Assembly: GCA_030848705.1 (NCBI GenBank)
Contig: CM061238.1
Span: 54,413,133-54,477,132, forward strand
Length of the DNA: 64,000 nucleotides
Direction: 5' to 3'
Source: Heracleum sosnowskyi
Lineage: Eukaryota; Streptophyta; Magnoliopsida; Apiales; Apiaceae
In this document: positions 53,398 to 63,509 of the stretch, one piece after another
How positions within the stretch are numbered: position 1 is the stretch's first letter
Layout: every line of letters starts with the position of its first letter
Program-made: the position numbers and the translations under genes
Notes under the pieces: generated by a model
What the model saw: the letters and a program-made list of their open reading frames with translations, nothing else
What the model was told of the DNA's origin: nothing
The model's database searches: none

Positions 53398-56300
53398 ATG
53401 GCAAACTCAAACAATTTCTCTGTGCGATCAGTCCTTGAGAAGGAAAAGCTGACAGGAACCAACTTCCTTGATTGGCAAAGGAATTTGAGGATTGTCCTCA
53501 GGCAGGAGCGAAAGCTTTATGTCCTTGAAATTCCTCACCCTGGACCTCTTGCTGCTGAAGCAACCGAGGCTCAACAAAATGCTTATCAGAAGCATCTTGA
53601 TGATTCTACGGATGTCTGTTGTTTGATGCTAGCGACTATGAGTCCTGAGCTTCAGAAACAACATGAGCGTATGGACGCTTATGACATGATAGAGCACCTC
53701 AAAAGGATGTTTGAGGGTCAAGCTCGTCAAGAGAGGTTTGATGTAAGCAAAGCGTTGTATGCATGCAAACAGGGAGATCGTGACCTGGTTGGACCGCATG
53801 TTCTAAAGATGATAGGGTATTTGGAAACCCTTGAGAATTTGGGTTACCCGGTTTTACCGGAACACCAAGCAGATTTGATCTTGCAGTCTTTGAACAGCAA
53901 CTACACTCAATTTGTTATAAACTATATTATGAGTGAGATAGACAAAACACCTACCGAACTATTGGCATTATTGAGGACTGCTGAGACCAATATGTCAAAG
54001 GCTAACCCTGCTCCCATAATGATGGTGAATAAAGGGAATGCCAAAGGAAAGGGGAAATGGAAAGGCAAGAAGAAGATTGGATCTAAATCTGCTAATCCGA
54101 AGCCTGCTTTCAAAAAGGCTTTGAAGCCTACTGGAGGTGTTGCAAAAGGTGCTGCAAAGGGTGATGTATGTCACTTTTGCAAGAAGTCGGGTCATTGGAA
54201 GCGTAATTGTCAAGCTTATTTGGAAGATTTGAACCTGAAGGGAATGAAGTCTGTGAAGATTTCTGATTCAGGTATGTATGTTATAGAAGTCAATTTGTCT
54301 ACTTCTACATCATGGGTATTAGATACTGGATGTGGTTCTCACATTTGTATAAATGTGCAGGAACTACAATGGAGTAGGACTTTGGCGAAAGGAGAAGTCG
54401 ACCTACGCGTTGGCAATGGAGCAAAGGTTGCTGCTTTGGCTGTAGGGACTTATAATTTATCGTTGCCCACTGGGCTTATTTTAGAACTTGAGAACTGTTT
54501 TTACGTGCCTGCGATTTGCAGAAACATTATTTATGTTTCTTGTTTGGACAAGAAAGGTTTTTCCTTTACAATTCAGAACAATAGTTGTTCCTTTGGTTTG
54601 AATAATGTTACCTATGGGGTTGCACGTTTATTTAATGGTTTATATGTTCTTGATCTTGATATTCCTGTCTATAATGTAAATAATAAACGTATTAAGGCTA
54701 ATGACTCAAATCAAACATACCTTTGGCATTGTCGTTTAGGCCATATAAATGAGAAACGCATTTCCAAGTTACATAAGGATGGATACTTGGATAAGTTTGA
54801 TTTTGAATCATACGAAGAATGCGAACCTTGTCTCATTGGAAAAATGACTAAAGCTCCTTTTACCGGAACTGGTGAGAGGGCCACCGAACGATTAGAACTC
54901 ATACATAGTGATGTATGTGGTCCAATGCGTACGATGGCAAGAGGTGGCTTTTATTACTTCATAACCTTTACTGATGATTTTAGTAGATACAGATATGTGT
55001 ATCTTTTGAAGAACAAATCCGAATCATTTGAAAAATTCAAAGAGTACAAGGCAGAAGTGGAAAAGCAAATAGGCGGAAGTATTAAAACTCTACGATCTGA
55101 TCGTGGAGGTGAGTACTTAAGCTTAGAATTTAAGAATTACTTAAAGGAGTGTGGTATTGTATCACAGCTCACACCTCCTGGAACACCACAGTGGAATGGT
55201 GTATCTGAAAGGAGAAATCGTACCTTGTTGGACATGGTGCGATCGATGATGAGTCTAGCGGATCTTCCAATTAGTTTCTGGGGTTATGCTCTAGAAATGA
55301 CTGCACACACACTTAACCGAGTTCCTAATAAATCGGTTCAAACTACACCATATGAGATATGGACTGAGAAACGTCATAGCATGTCCTTTTTGAAAGTATG
55401 GGGATGCGAAGCGTTTGTGAAACGTTTAGTCACTGACAAGCTAGGACCGAAATCAGACAAATGTAATTTTGTGGGATACCCAAAAGAAACTAAAGGGTAT
55501 TATTTCTATAATCGTACCGAGAGCAAAGTGTTTGTTGCTCGAACTGCTGTATTTCTTGAAAGAGAACTGTTCTCTAAGAAAAACAGTGGGAGTATGATAG
55601 ATCTCGATGAAGTTCGAGAACCACAGAATGACATTGAACCAGAGTTGGAACATGAGCACGAAGTACATGAAAATGTTACTGCTCAAGAAACACATGTTGT
55701 TCGTAGATCTGGTAGGATTCGCCACGAGCCTGAGAGATATTATGGATTTCTCTTAACTCAGACTGGCGATGTAATGCTTATGGATGAAGATGAGCCTCTT
55801 ACCTATCAGGATGCTATGAATAGTCCAGATTCTGAGAGATGGCCGGAAGCTATGAAATCTGAGATGGATTCCATGTATGAAAACAAAGTATGGACTTTGG
55901 TTGAACCACCTGAAGGGGTAAAACCTATTGGGTGCAAATGGGTTTTCAAGAAGAAAACAGACATGGATGGTAATGTAACGACCTACAAAGCAAGACTAGT
56001 GGCGAAAGGTTTCAAACAAATTCATGGTATTGACTATGATGAAACTTTCTCACCAGTAGCTATGGTCAAGTCCATCAGGATTTTGCTTGTGATAGCAGCT
56101 TACTATGACTATGAAATCTGGCAAATGGATGTCAAAACCGCTTTCTTAAATGGGAGCTTAGAAGAGGATGTGTATATGATACAACCAGAAGGTTTTGTCG
56201 ATCCGAGATTTGCTAGAATGGTCTGTAAGCTACTACGATCTATTTATGGATTGAAGCAGGCCTCAAGGAGTTGGAACATTCATTTTGATATAACAGTCAA

Positions 56301-57088
56301 AGAGTTTGGCTTTATTCAAAATGAAGATGAGCCTTGTGTTTACAAGAAGGTTAGTGGGAAGTGGCATTCATAGTATTATATGTTGATGATATATTACTAA
56401 TAGGGAATGACATACCTTCTCTTCAGGCTATTAAGACTTGGTTGGGAAAAAGTTTCTCAATGAAAGACTTAGGCAATGCTACCTATATATTAGGGATCAA
56501 GATCTATAGAGATAGATCTAGAAGATTAATCGACTTAAGTCAGAGTACATACATTGACAAAGTATTGCATCGTTTTGGGATGCAAGAGGCAAAGAGGGGA
56601 TTTGTCCCTGTGTCTCATGGGATAGTGATCTCAAAAGAAAACTGTCCTAAATCATTAGATGATAAGGACCGTATGAAAAAAAAGGTACCATATGCTTCTG
56701 CAATTGGTTCAATAATGTATGCAATGATATGTACTCGACCTGATGTTTCGTATGTTGAGCCAGTGAAGCGGCCAAAGAGGTTGTTTGGCTTCGGAAATTT
56801 ATTGAGGGACTTGGAGTAGTTCCATCGATCGCAGATCCAGTTGATCTTTATTGCGATAACAATGGAGCTATTGCGCAGGCTAAGGAACCAAGGTCCCATT
56901 CCCGAGCAAAGCATATACTTAGACGATATCATCTACTTCGAGAGATTACAAGGAGGGGAGATATACATATATGTAAAGTGCATACTAATGATAACGTTGC
57001 AGACCCACTGACTAAGGCTTTGTCGCATCAGAAGCACGAAGGTCACACTAGTTCCATGGGTATTAGATACATGGGTGATTGGCTCTAG
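53398..57088 (+). pseudogene. gag-pol: gag-pol of copia C (frameshifted, RNase H deletion)
   Basis: Intact from ATG 53398 to 56373 (991 codons): gag (NFLDWQRNLRIVLRQERK), zinc knuckle CHFCKKSGHWKRNC (~257), protease LDTGCGSHIC (~307), GAG-pre-integrase (LWHCRLGHINEKRISKLH), integrase (HSDVCGPM, TFTDDFSRY, RSDRGGEY, PQWNGVSERRNRT), RT start (KWVFKKKTDMDGN, QMDVKTAFLNGSLEED, YGLKQASRSW). A frameshift near 56361-56373 moves RT to the next frame (VLYVDDILLIGND, CTRPDVSY). At about 56755 a deletion of a few hundred bp removes the first half of RNase H, including its catalytic Asp/Glu region. Pol then continues in another frame (YCDNNGAIAQAKE, HICKVHTNDN) to TAG 57088. Confidence 0.92.
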
Positions 57089-57102
57089 TGCAAGTGGGAG
57101 AT
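57089..57102 (+). promoter_or_regulatory. Polypurine tract of copia C
   Basis: TGCAAGTGGGAGAT directly before the LTR start TGTTAG. Confidence 0.85.
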
Positions 57103-57764
57103 TGTTAGTGCTTGTGCCCTAGAGACAATACTATAATGTTCTTAGGGAAGACATTTTGATTATTAATAAATATGTTCTATGGATTTTCTTTCAATTATTT
57201 ATTATGTCTTTATTAACTGCGATATAAATATTAGAATAATAAATGTCCTTGGAATATAAGCATGAATTCTATATCTCTAAGTATGTGACTTAGAAATGAG
57301 ATTATATGAGTAGTGTTTATAATCCTAAAAGATCCCTAGTCGAGTATTATTATTTGAGGACAATAATAATGCATTAAGACTAGTATGTTTGTTGACTGAT
57401 GACCACATCTCATTGGTCATAAGTATGGTGATACTAAAGTCAAAGACATAAGTGCATGTTAGCCGAACATGGCACTGGATAGACCCACCGTGTGAATTCT
57501 TCATAGTAAATGTTATCAAGTGTCATAAGCAATTCTCACAATGATAATGGTGTAATGATCCTTAGACTTGAAATCATTATATTTCTATATGAAAATTAAT
57601 ATACTTTGATTCTACTCAAAGTTACCTTTGACCGGGTAATGATAAAGGTGGACATTGGGTATATTATGAATCATATGAGAAATATGAATGATAGATATAG
57701 GATTTAACCCTCCTATTTTAGGAGTGATATTATTGGCCTCTTGATTGAGTGAGACTATGAAATG
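57103..57764 (+). repeat. Copia-C 3' LTR, left part, cut by Sirevirus B
   Basis: Parallels 37292-37658 and then 50558-50830. It retains 29 bp (near 57425-57454) missing in the 5' LTR. Ends in GACTATGAAATG; the 5' LTR shows the same bases running on into CATGGCC (50831 onward), which is the pre-insertion site. Expected TSD AAATG (57760-57764). Confidence 0.92.
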
Positions 57765-58374
57765 TGTTGCCCAGTAAATAACAATTGTAGAAGGGGGTTG
57801 AATACAATTGTATAAGATTCTCGACTTTATATAACACAAATATGAAAGATCAATAACAATAACAATAACAGCTTTATTAACTTTGATATAAAACTGTTAC
57901 AAACTCTCTTAAGAAATTCTGATGTTCTTAAGAGCTGCTAGCTTACAAAAACTCTCTCAAGAAATTCTGTTCTTAAGAGCTTCTCTTCGATTATGTTCTC
58001 TCTCGAATGAATTACATAAATCGAAACCAAAACTGTGTTTATATAGTGCACACAGCTTCTCTATCAATAACAAGATAAGAACTAATCATAACAAAGATAG
58101 AAACATATCTTTAATCGATAGCTGCATTCTACAAACCAGGAACAAATAGAATAAACTTCCATGTTTATCTAGACTCCAAATATAACTCGAAGTAGGAATC
58201 CTGATCAGCTTCAAGTCCTGATGATCAAACCTGATCATAGTCTGAGTAGGAATCCTGATGATCAATAAGATACTGACGCTTGATCAAATACTGATGACCA
58301 TGCAATACTGATGACGTCAGCAATCCTGATCAGTTGAGTCTAGCTTCTGATGATCATTGAATTCTGATCTAACA
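57765..58374 (-). repeat. 3' LTR of Sirevirus B (610 bp)
   Basis: Element sense: starts TGTTAGATCAG, ends CTGGGCAACA, with AATACAACCCCCTTC-like sequence near the end as in family A. Between about 58197 and 58370 it is dense in CTGATCA/CTGATGATCA/ATCCTGA words. No gene. Confidence 0.9.
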
Positions 58375-58386
58375 ATCTCCCCCAAT
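58375..58386 (-). promoter_or_regulatory. Polypurine tract of Sirevirus B
   Basis: Element sense ATTGGGGGAGAT, the same as in Sirevirus A, adjoining the LTR. Confidence 0.9.
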
Positions 58387-58483
58387 CTCATACTTTGTGA
58401 AATAAAGTATAGATTCCAAATATTCAATGATGTCAAAAACATGTATCAAAATGTACGAGTATCTTCAGAAACAACTTATCTGT

Positions 58484-61400
58484 TTAAGCTTTTTGATAGA
58501 ACAGATTCATCTTCAAGAAGTTGGATAATAAACTTTCTTCTTTTTCAAGAATTTGAATCAGTCTTTCCTTAAGATTTCTGAGTTCTTCATCTTCCTCATT
58601 AATCTGGTAGATAGCTGCTCTGAGATTCTGTATGGAGTTTCTCTGTAGACTGTGCTCTTCAAGCAAAAGATAAGCAATTTCCTTCCCATCAGGATTGAGA
58701 GAAAGATGAGTCATGCCAAAATTTACTTCTTTAACAGCAGTACCCCTTTGCATTTCCACATCCTGACCTCTTTGATTTAAGTACATGGGAGTATAATTAC
58801 CATCGAAATTACTGTTTCCATCCAGTCTTCTTCTTATAGTTGACAAAATCATGTCACTCCATTCTTTGTACACTTGGTTCTTCCATCTTAACAGATAGTG
58901 AACATATTTCAGTTCCTGTGTAGTTTTCATCAGCAGATCTTGAATAGATAGAATCTTCACACTACCATCTTTCATGAAGTACAGAAGCTTTTCTTTCTTT
59001 TCAAAACCATCATGACAATCTATAACTATATCAACAGCTAATAAATTGTTCAGGTTTTCAGAAGTTAAAGTACCTCCAATTTCTGTCAAAGAGTAAGGAT
59101 CAACATATGACATATTCAGATATTCACCATCTCTGTGTCCAATACCTCCTCTTGAATTACTTGACAATTGCTTCAGACTCGAAAACATCTTTAACCAGAG
59201 TGTTTTTGATCTAGCCATATCAGACAAATCAACAACACTTGAAGCGCTTGTAATAATTCCACCAGACTGAAAATTGATAGGTGTATCACAACTTAATGTG
59301 CTAATATGTTTCCACTTCTTGTATTTCTCCTTTTCATGAGCGTAGCTTCTTTCAAGTAAAGATTCTTGTCTGCTTGAATTTCTCCATTGTCTTTCATTTG
59401 AAACTTTAAGCCTTTGTAGATAGAGATAGAAATCTTCATTTGTTCTTCTTGTAATATCTCTTCTTCTGGCTTCTTCTTCTTCATCTACTTCTTTGTTGTG
59501 ACAATCAACAACAGTAGATAAGATTATCAAATCAACCTCTTGCAGAATTTCAGATTCGTCAGGATCTTGAATATTGTCAGGATTAGAATCTTTAATTTGA
59601 TTTGTATTGCTGAGAGTTGATTTACTTGATTTTCTTTTCAATTCAGGTTCTTCTTCAACAAATTCCTTGTCTTCTTTCTCCATGATATCCTTGATAACAG
59701 GATCTATTAGATTTTGTGAAGCTTCAGGAATTTCTTCAATTCTTAACCCTCTAGACCTTGTCTGTCTAGGTACTGTTTGAGTTGAAGAACCTCTTCTATT
59801 TCTTCTAGCACCTCTCCTACCTCTGCTTCCTCTACCTCTAGAAGGAGCAGTATAGCTTTCCATTGTCTCTCTTTGTAGTCTCAAGAAATCTTCATGTGAG
59901 AGATCTGGATATTCTTCACTTGCTGTAGAGAGTGCTTTTCTTGCATATAATTGTTGAACTCTTTTATCAGTGTGATATAGAGTAACAATTCTGCCGTCTT
60001 TTGTAGAAAACTTCTGGAATAAATTTGATGCATCTTCAGGATTATCAATAATTACATCTTCATCACCTTCAGGAATTGTAGCAAGAATGTGTCCATGACC
60101 AGGTGTCAGGATTTGATCTTCCGTCAGGATCTGAGATTGCACCAATGTTCTTACTGTCTTAACTCCAGAATCAGAAACATGAGTTGACCGCGTAGTTTGA
60201 CTTTGAGAAGTTTGAATTGTAGACTTCAAAACCGCAGTATCAGAGGTTTCTCCTTGTATCGCTTTGTCACCACCATCATCTCCAGTATCATCATTATTAT
60301 GTCTTAATACTAGATCAGGTGTACATTTTGTCTGAATAACCTTCTCCCCCTTTTTGACATCAGGATTTGACAATAATTGCAAAATTAAGGAAAGAGAGGC
60401 TTGAATTTCAGTTACCTTAGTATCCAGAGAATCAATTCTTTGTTTGATTGAGGTTTGTTCTGAAACAACAGATTTCACTTGGGATTCCACTACCCTTAGT
60501 TGGAAAGTAGTAGGCACCTTTGTAAAATTATTAAAGATATCAGTCCTCACTTTTTCAGTTGAACCCTTGATAGAATCAATCTCACTTTTCAGGCTTTTGG
60601 ATAACAGAGTAGTAGCCTTCAGATGATTCTTCAAGTCTTGATTCTCTATAGACTTCACTGCATTATAGGCATGTTCAATAGCAGAAGAAAAACTGATAGA
60701 TTCATCAGATTGATGCCATGAATTGTTCCATTCATTCTGTCTAAATGCCTCTGCAGGATCAAAGGAAGGAGTAGAAAAATCTTGTCTCTGATCTTTCCCA
60801 GTGAAAGCATTGCTAGCCATATATGTACTTGATGAACCAAAATTAGTTCCAAGACTAATCTTGAGTGCTGTAGCAAGCTGTTCCTTCTCTTTTCTATTCT
60901 CATTATCATCATCACTATCATCATCAGAATTATCATCATCAGAACCATGAGATTTATCAGGATCAGGAATTGCAATACCTTTCAGTTTATCCTGTGATTC
61001 TGAGATAGGATGATCCATTGGTCTTGAACGAAGTGGCTGTATCAAAATAGGTTCATTATCAGGAGCACCACTAGCGTTAGGATGAACATCGTCAGGATTT
61101 GATATGCTTGCATCAGTATTTGCTACTAATGGTTCTTGTGGAGCTTGAGGTTCAGAAGCTGCTTCAACACTTTGAGCTAAAGGTTCTTGTGTGCTTCCCT
61201 CATTGACAATGTTCTCGACCAATCTTTCAACAGAAGCTGTAGCTTTGCCTGCATCTTCACTTTGAGAAGATGGTTCTTGTGTAGCTGGAATGTTGATGTC
61301 TTCATTCTCCCTTTGAGAAAATGGTTCTTGTGTGACCATTCCACTAGCTAAGCCTTCACCCAAACTTTGATTGAGTGGTTCTTGTGTGGCAGGATCAACA

Positions 61401-62140
61401 GTAGCTGCTGAATTACTCTGAAATTCAGGTTCTTGTGGGCTTGATCCTTTCAGCTTCTTTTGTCTCTGATAGACTAACTCTTCTGCATTCCTCTTTTTCT
61501 TTGATGTAGGTGTAAGACCAACCAAGGAAGCAGTTGTAGATACCTTCTCCCAAGAATGTCCTCGAATCTGAGATGGAGAGGCTGGAGAGTCTGATATAGA
61601 GACAACTTTTGTTGTTGCATCAGGAATACTAACATCAGGATTTGATGTCTGAATATCAGTATCCTTCATTTGCACTGTCAAAGGAATATGATACCTGCTC
61701 TTTGATAATTTCCTTGTCTTTTGTGGTTTTGATGAAGGTACCACAGCTTTAGTAGCAGTATCAGCAACTTCCTTGTTCACATTCAGCACAGAGGATATAG
61801 GTAAGTCATCCTCTGAATCACTTTCATCAATCAACCTTAACTTCCTTTTCACAGGAACATTCTTAACAACCTTATCAGCTTTCTTCACCAGGACCCCTTG
61901 TACACCCCCTTGTATCTTCTTTTTAGTGAGTGGTGTAGAGGAAAAATCCTTTGAACCTGATTGCCTTCCAGACACATCAGTTCTAGCTGATTTCTTTGAT
62001 TTTACAACTAAAGTCTTTTGAGAGACAGTAGAGGTGGTTGTTAACTGTTTAGACTGTTTAGGTTGCATGCTTGTGTCAGGAACAAGGTGGGTTGGTTCTT
62101 GTACCATAGCATTAGAAAGTAGTCCATAACGAGTAGGCAT
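58484..62140 (-). CDS. Sirevirus B env-like ORF (1218 aa), function unknown
   Basis: First in-frame ATG is at 62140 (MPTRYGLLSNAMVQEP); the frame is open back to a stop at 62231-62233 without another ATG. Low-complexity first half with at least six Q-E-P units (TQEPLNQS, TQEPFSQRE, TQEPSSQSE, TQEPLAQS), an acidic DDDNSDDDSDDDNE run, then a helical stretch ending in SNPDVKKGEK, an Arg/Gly-rich basic patch (RGRGSRGRRGARRNRRG), a glutamate-rich part and a C-terminal domain (LTSENLNNLLAVDIVID, KKEKLLYFMKDGSVKILS) that weakly resembles that of the env-like ORF at 3478-7926. It lacks a counterpart of the ~250-aa N-terminal domain of that ORF. No membrane segment is evident. Unbroken for 3.6 kb. Confidence 0.83.
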   Translation of the reverse strand: MPTRYGLLSNAMVQEPTHLVPDTSMQPKQSKQLTTTSTVSQKTLVVKSKKSARTDVSGRQSGSKDFSSTPLTKKKIQGGVQGVLVKKADKVVKNVPVKRKLRLIDESDSEDDLPISSVLNVNKEVADTATKAVVPSSKPQKTRKLSKSRYHIPLTVQMKDTDIQTSNPDVSIPDATTKVVSISDSPASPSQIRGHSWEKVSTTASLVGLTPTSKKKRNAEELVYQRQKKLKGSSPQEPEFQSNSAATVDPATQEPLNQSLGEGLASGMVTQEPFSQRENEDINIPATQEPSSQSEDAGKATASVERLVENIVNEGSTQEPLAQSVEAASEPQAPQEPLVANTDASISNPDDVHPNASGAPDNEPILIQPLRSRPMDHPISESQDKLKGIAIPDPDKSHGSDDDNSDDDSDDDNENRKEKEQLATALKISLGTNFGSSSTYMASNAFTGKDQRQDFSTPSFDPAEAFRQNEWNNSWHQSDESISFSSAIEHAYNAVKSIENQDLKNHLKATTLLSKSLKSEIDSIKGSTEKVRTDIFNNFTKVPTTFQLRVVESQVKSVVSEQTSIKQRIDSLDTKVTEIQASLSLILQLLSNPDVKKGEKVIQTKCTPDLVLRHNNDDTGDDGGDKAIQGETSDTAVLKSTIQTSQSQTTRSTHVSDSGVKTVRTLVQSQILTEDQILTPGHGHILATIPEGDEDVIIDNPEDASNLFQKFSTKDGRIVTLYHTDKRVQQLYARKALSTASEEYPDLSHEDFLRLQRETMESYTAPSRGRGSRGRRGARRNRRGSSTQTVPRQTRSRGLRIEEIPEASQNLIDPVIKDIMEKEDKEFVEEEPELKRKSSKSTLSNTNQIKDSNPDNIQDPDESEILQEVDLIILSTVVDCHNKEVDEEEEARRRDITRRTNEDFYLYLQRLKVSNERQWRNSSRQESLLERSYAHEKEKYKKWKHISTLSCDTPINFQSGGIITSASSVVDLSDMARSKTLWLKMFSSLKQLSSNSRGGIGHRDGEYLNMSYVDPYSLTEIGGTLTSENLNNLLAVDIVIDCHDGFEKKEKLLYFMKDGSVKILSIQDLLMKTTQELKYVHYLLRWKNQVYKEWSDMILSTIRRRLDGNSNFDGNYTPMYLNQRGQDVEMQRGTAVKEVNFGMTHLSLNPDGKEIAYLLLEEHSLQRNSIQNLRAAIYQINEEDEELRNLKERLIQILEKEESLLSNFLKMNLFYQKA
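60342..60355 (-). promoter_or_regulatory. Internal polypurine tract in the Sirevirus B env-like ORF
   Basis: Element sense AAAAAGGGGGAGAA, encoding K-K-G-E-K, equivalent to 6295-6309 of Sirevirus A. Confidence 0.6.
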
Positions 62141-62199
62141 TTTCTGATGTAAGAAAAACCTAACCTCATCAGGAATAAAAGCATGTCCGCACAAAATAT

Positions 62200-62434
62200 T
62201 TTGCCATATCAGGATTGAAAAACAAAATATTCAATAAGATTAAAATAAAATTTTATTTAAGAAAACAAAATTTATTTTAACAATCCTGAATAGCGTTTTG
62301 GTTTAAGAAAAATAACCAAATTAATGGTCATAGAATTAAAACACGCTTACCAGCAAACGAGGCAAAAATATTTATGGAAAACCGAACCGTCTCATCGAGA
62401 TTGTAGAAATGACCTGCACCCTTAATACACATTC
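62200..62434. other. AT-rich spacer of Sirevirus B between env-like ORF and antisense unit
   Basis: Very A/T-rich at 62200-62290, with no ORF on either strand. In minus sense it could be an intron end before the env-like ORF; in plus sense it is the upstream region of the TATA box at 62437. I cannot decide between these. Confidence 0.4.
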
Positions 62435-62436
62435 TC

Positions 62437-62444
62437 TATAAAAG
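62437..62444 (+). promoter_or_regulatory. TATA box of the antisense unit in Sirevirus B
   Basis: TATAAAAG, 98 bp before the ATG at 62535, with a likely start site 25-35 bp downstream and a short C/A-rich leader. Ideal plant core promoter spacing. Confidence 0.6.
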
Positions 62445-62534
62445 AGAACTGTTAAACAATCATCATATATCTATTAAAACACAAACCCTCTCCAGAGAAA
62501 AACTTACGAAACCTTTCACCTTCTTTGTTTTTCA

Positions 62535-62954
62535 ATGGCTGCCAACAATCAAAACAACATACCTGATGAAGAACTTGATAGAATTTGGCAACAAATGGAT
62601 GAGGCTCTAGCAGAGATTGCAGAGCAAGAGGGACCTCAGCCTATTCCTGATCCACAGGAGCATCATGCTTTTGTGAATGCAATGGCTGATGTGCTTCTTC
62701 ATAACTTCCATCAGGCAAATCCTGATTGGAATCCTCTTGAAAATCTCATCGTTGTCAATGAAGAGGATGAAGACGATTGGGATGATGAAGAGGATGAGGA
62801 TGAAGATGATGAAGAGCTCGTCCGAGAGCTTGAGAAACGTAAGAAGAGAGTCCGTGATGCTTGTATGTCATGCAAGTTGGAGGCACGGAGGCGTCCCGGT
62901 GGTCACGGTGACGATCCGCCTTCAAGTAAAGCAGCTCCTCTTCTTGTCTCTTAA
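62535..62954 (+). CDS. Antisense ORF inside Sirevirus B (139 aa, unknown)
   Basis: ATGGCTGCC start, the commonest plant start context, then 139 codons: acidic helical N-terminus (IPDEELDRIWQQMDEALAEI), an acidic run (EDEDDWDDEEDEDEDDEE), a basic turn (RELEKRKKRVRD), CMSCKLEARRRPGG and a Ser/Ala tail. A TATA box lies upstream, and AATGAAA with a TGTAAT-rich stretch downstream (63090-63140) would serve as poly(A) signals. I recognise no family. It is opposite in direction to the element's own genes. It carries three CCTGAT words like the rest of element B, so it may be native to the family; a captured host gene is the alternative. Confidence 0.6.
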   Translation: MAANNQNNIPDEELDRIWQQMDEALAEIAEQEGPQPIPDPQEHHAFVNAMADVLLHNFHQANPDWNPLENLIVVNEEDEDDWDDEEDEDEDDEELVRELEKRKKRVRDACMSCKLEARRRPGGHGDDPPSSKAAPLLVS

Positions 62955-63509
62955 GGATGGAACAAGAGACCTTCCAGTTCTGAAGGACTGTGAAGCTGCT
63001 CAGGAGCATTCATGCTAATTTGCAGGGCACGTGTTCATGCTTATCTGTAAAGCACGAGTTCCTGAGTAGAAAATAGACTAGGAAAACAAATATGTAATTT
63101 CCATATTTCATGTGTAATGTATCTTCAAGTATTAATGAAATTTGTCTATTTTCTCAATTGTTTTCTTCCTGTTCTTGCCTGCAAAATTTGTTAGTAACAC
63201 TCATAGTGATATAGATATGATAAATAATAAACTCTGATAATAATGAAATTGAGATTGATAATTAAGACTGAAAACTTAATCAAAGACTAAGTAATAATCT
63301 AACTATCCAGAGTTTACCAGGAGTGTTGATGACAAATTAGTATAGAACCTCTGGTTTTCATACCAGCTTCAATCATCTGAGCATCAGGATTTGACCAGTT
63401 GACTTCCTGTCAGGATTGAGTCCTATCAGGATTTGATCAAAGATACATACCTTTCTGAATAACCATCAGGATTTGACAGTTATCAGGATTTCCTCTCTGT
63501 AGCTTTTCC
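62955..63509. other. Pol-side spacer of Sirevirus B with repeated ATCAGGATTTGA
   Basis: 3' part of the antisense unit, then a motif cluster at 63383, 63410, 63425, 63465 and 63481 (TCAGGAT core, three with the full ATTTGA tail). No ORF on either strand. Placement equals the TCAACG cluster at 3047-3208 of Sirevirus A. Confidence 0.7.

Larger units (their letters stand above)
37292..57764 (+). mobile_element. Ty1/copia element C, host of two later insertions
   Basis: 5' LTR 37292-37658 plus 50563-51642 (split by element E), PBS 51644, gag-pol 53398-57088, PPT 57089-57102, and 3' LTR from 57103, split at 57764 by Sirevirus B. The right part of the 3' LTR is beyond the window. Matching LTR parts are very similar, so C is fairly young. 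It cannot move alone because pol is frameshifted and RNase H is partly deleted. Confidence 0.92.

Noticed and set aside
62535..62954. Antisense ORF as a shadow of a minus-strand gene
   Set aside because: No minus-strand coding of the element spans it. The overlapping minus frame (62755-63009) has no family features.
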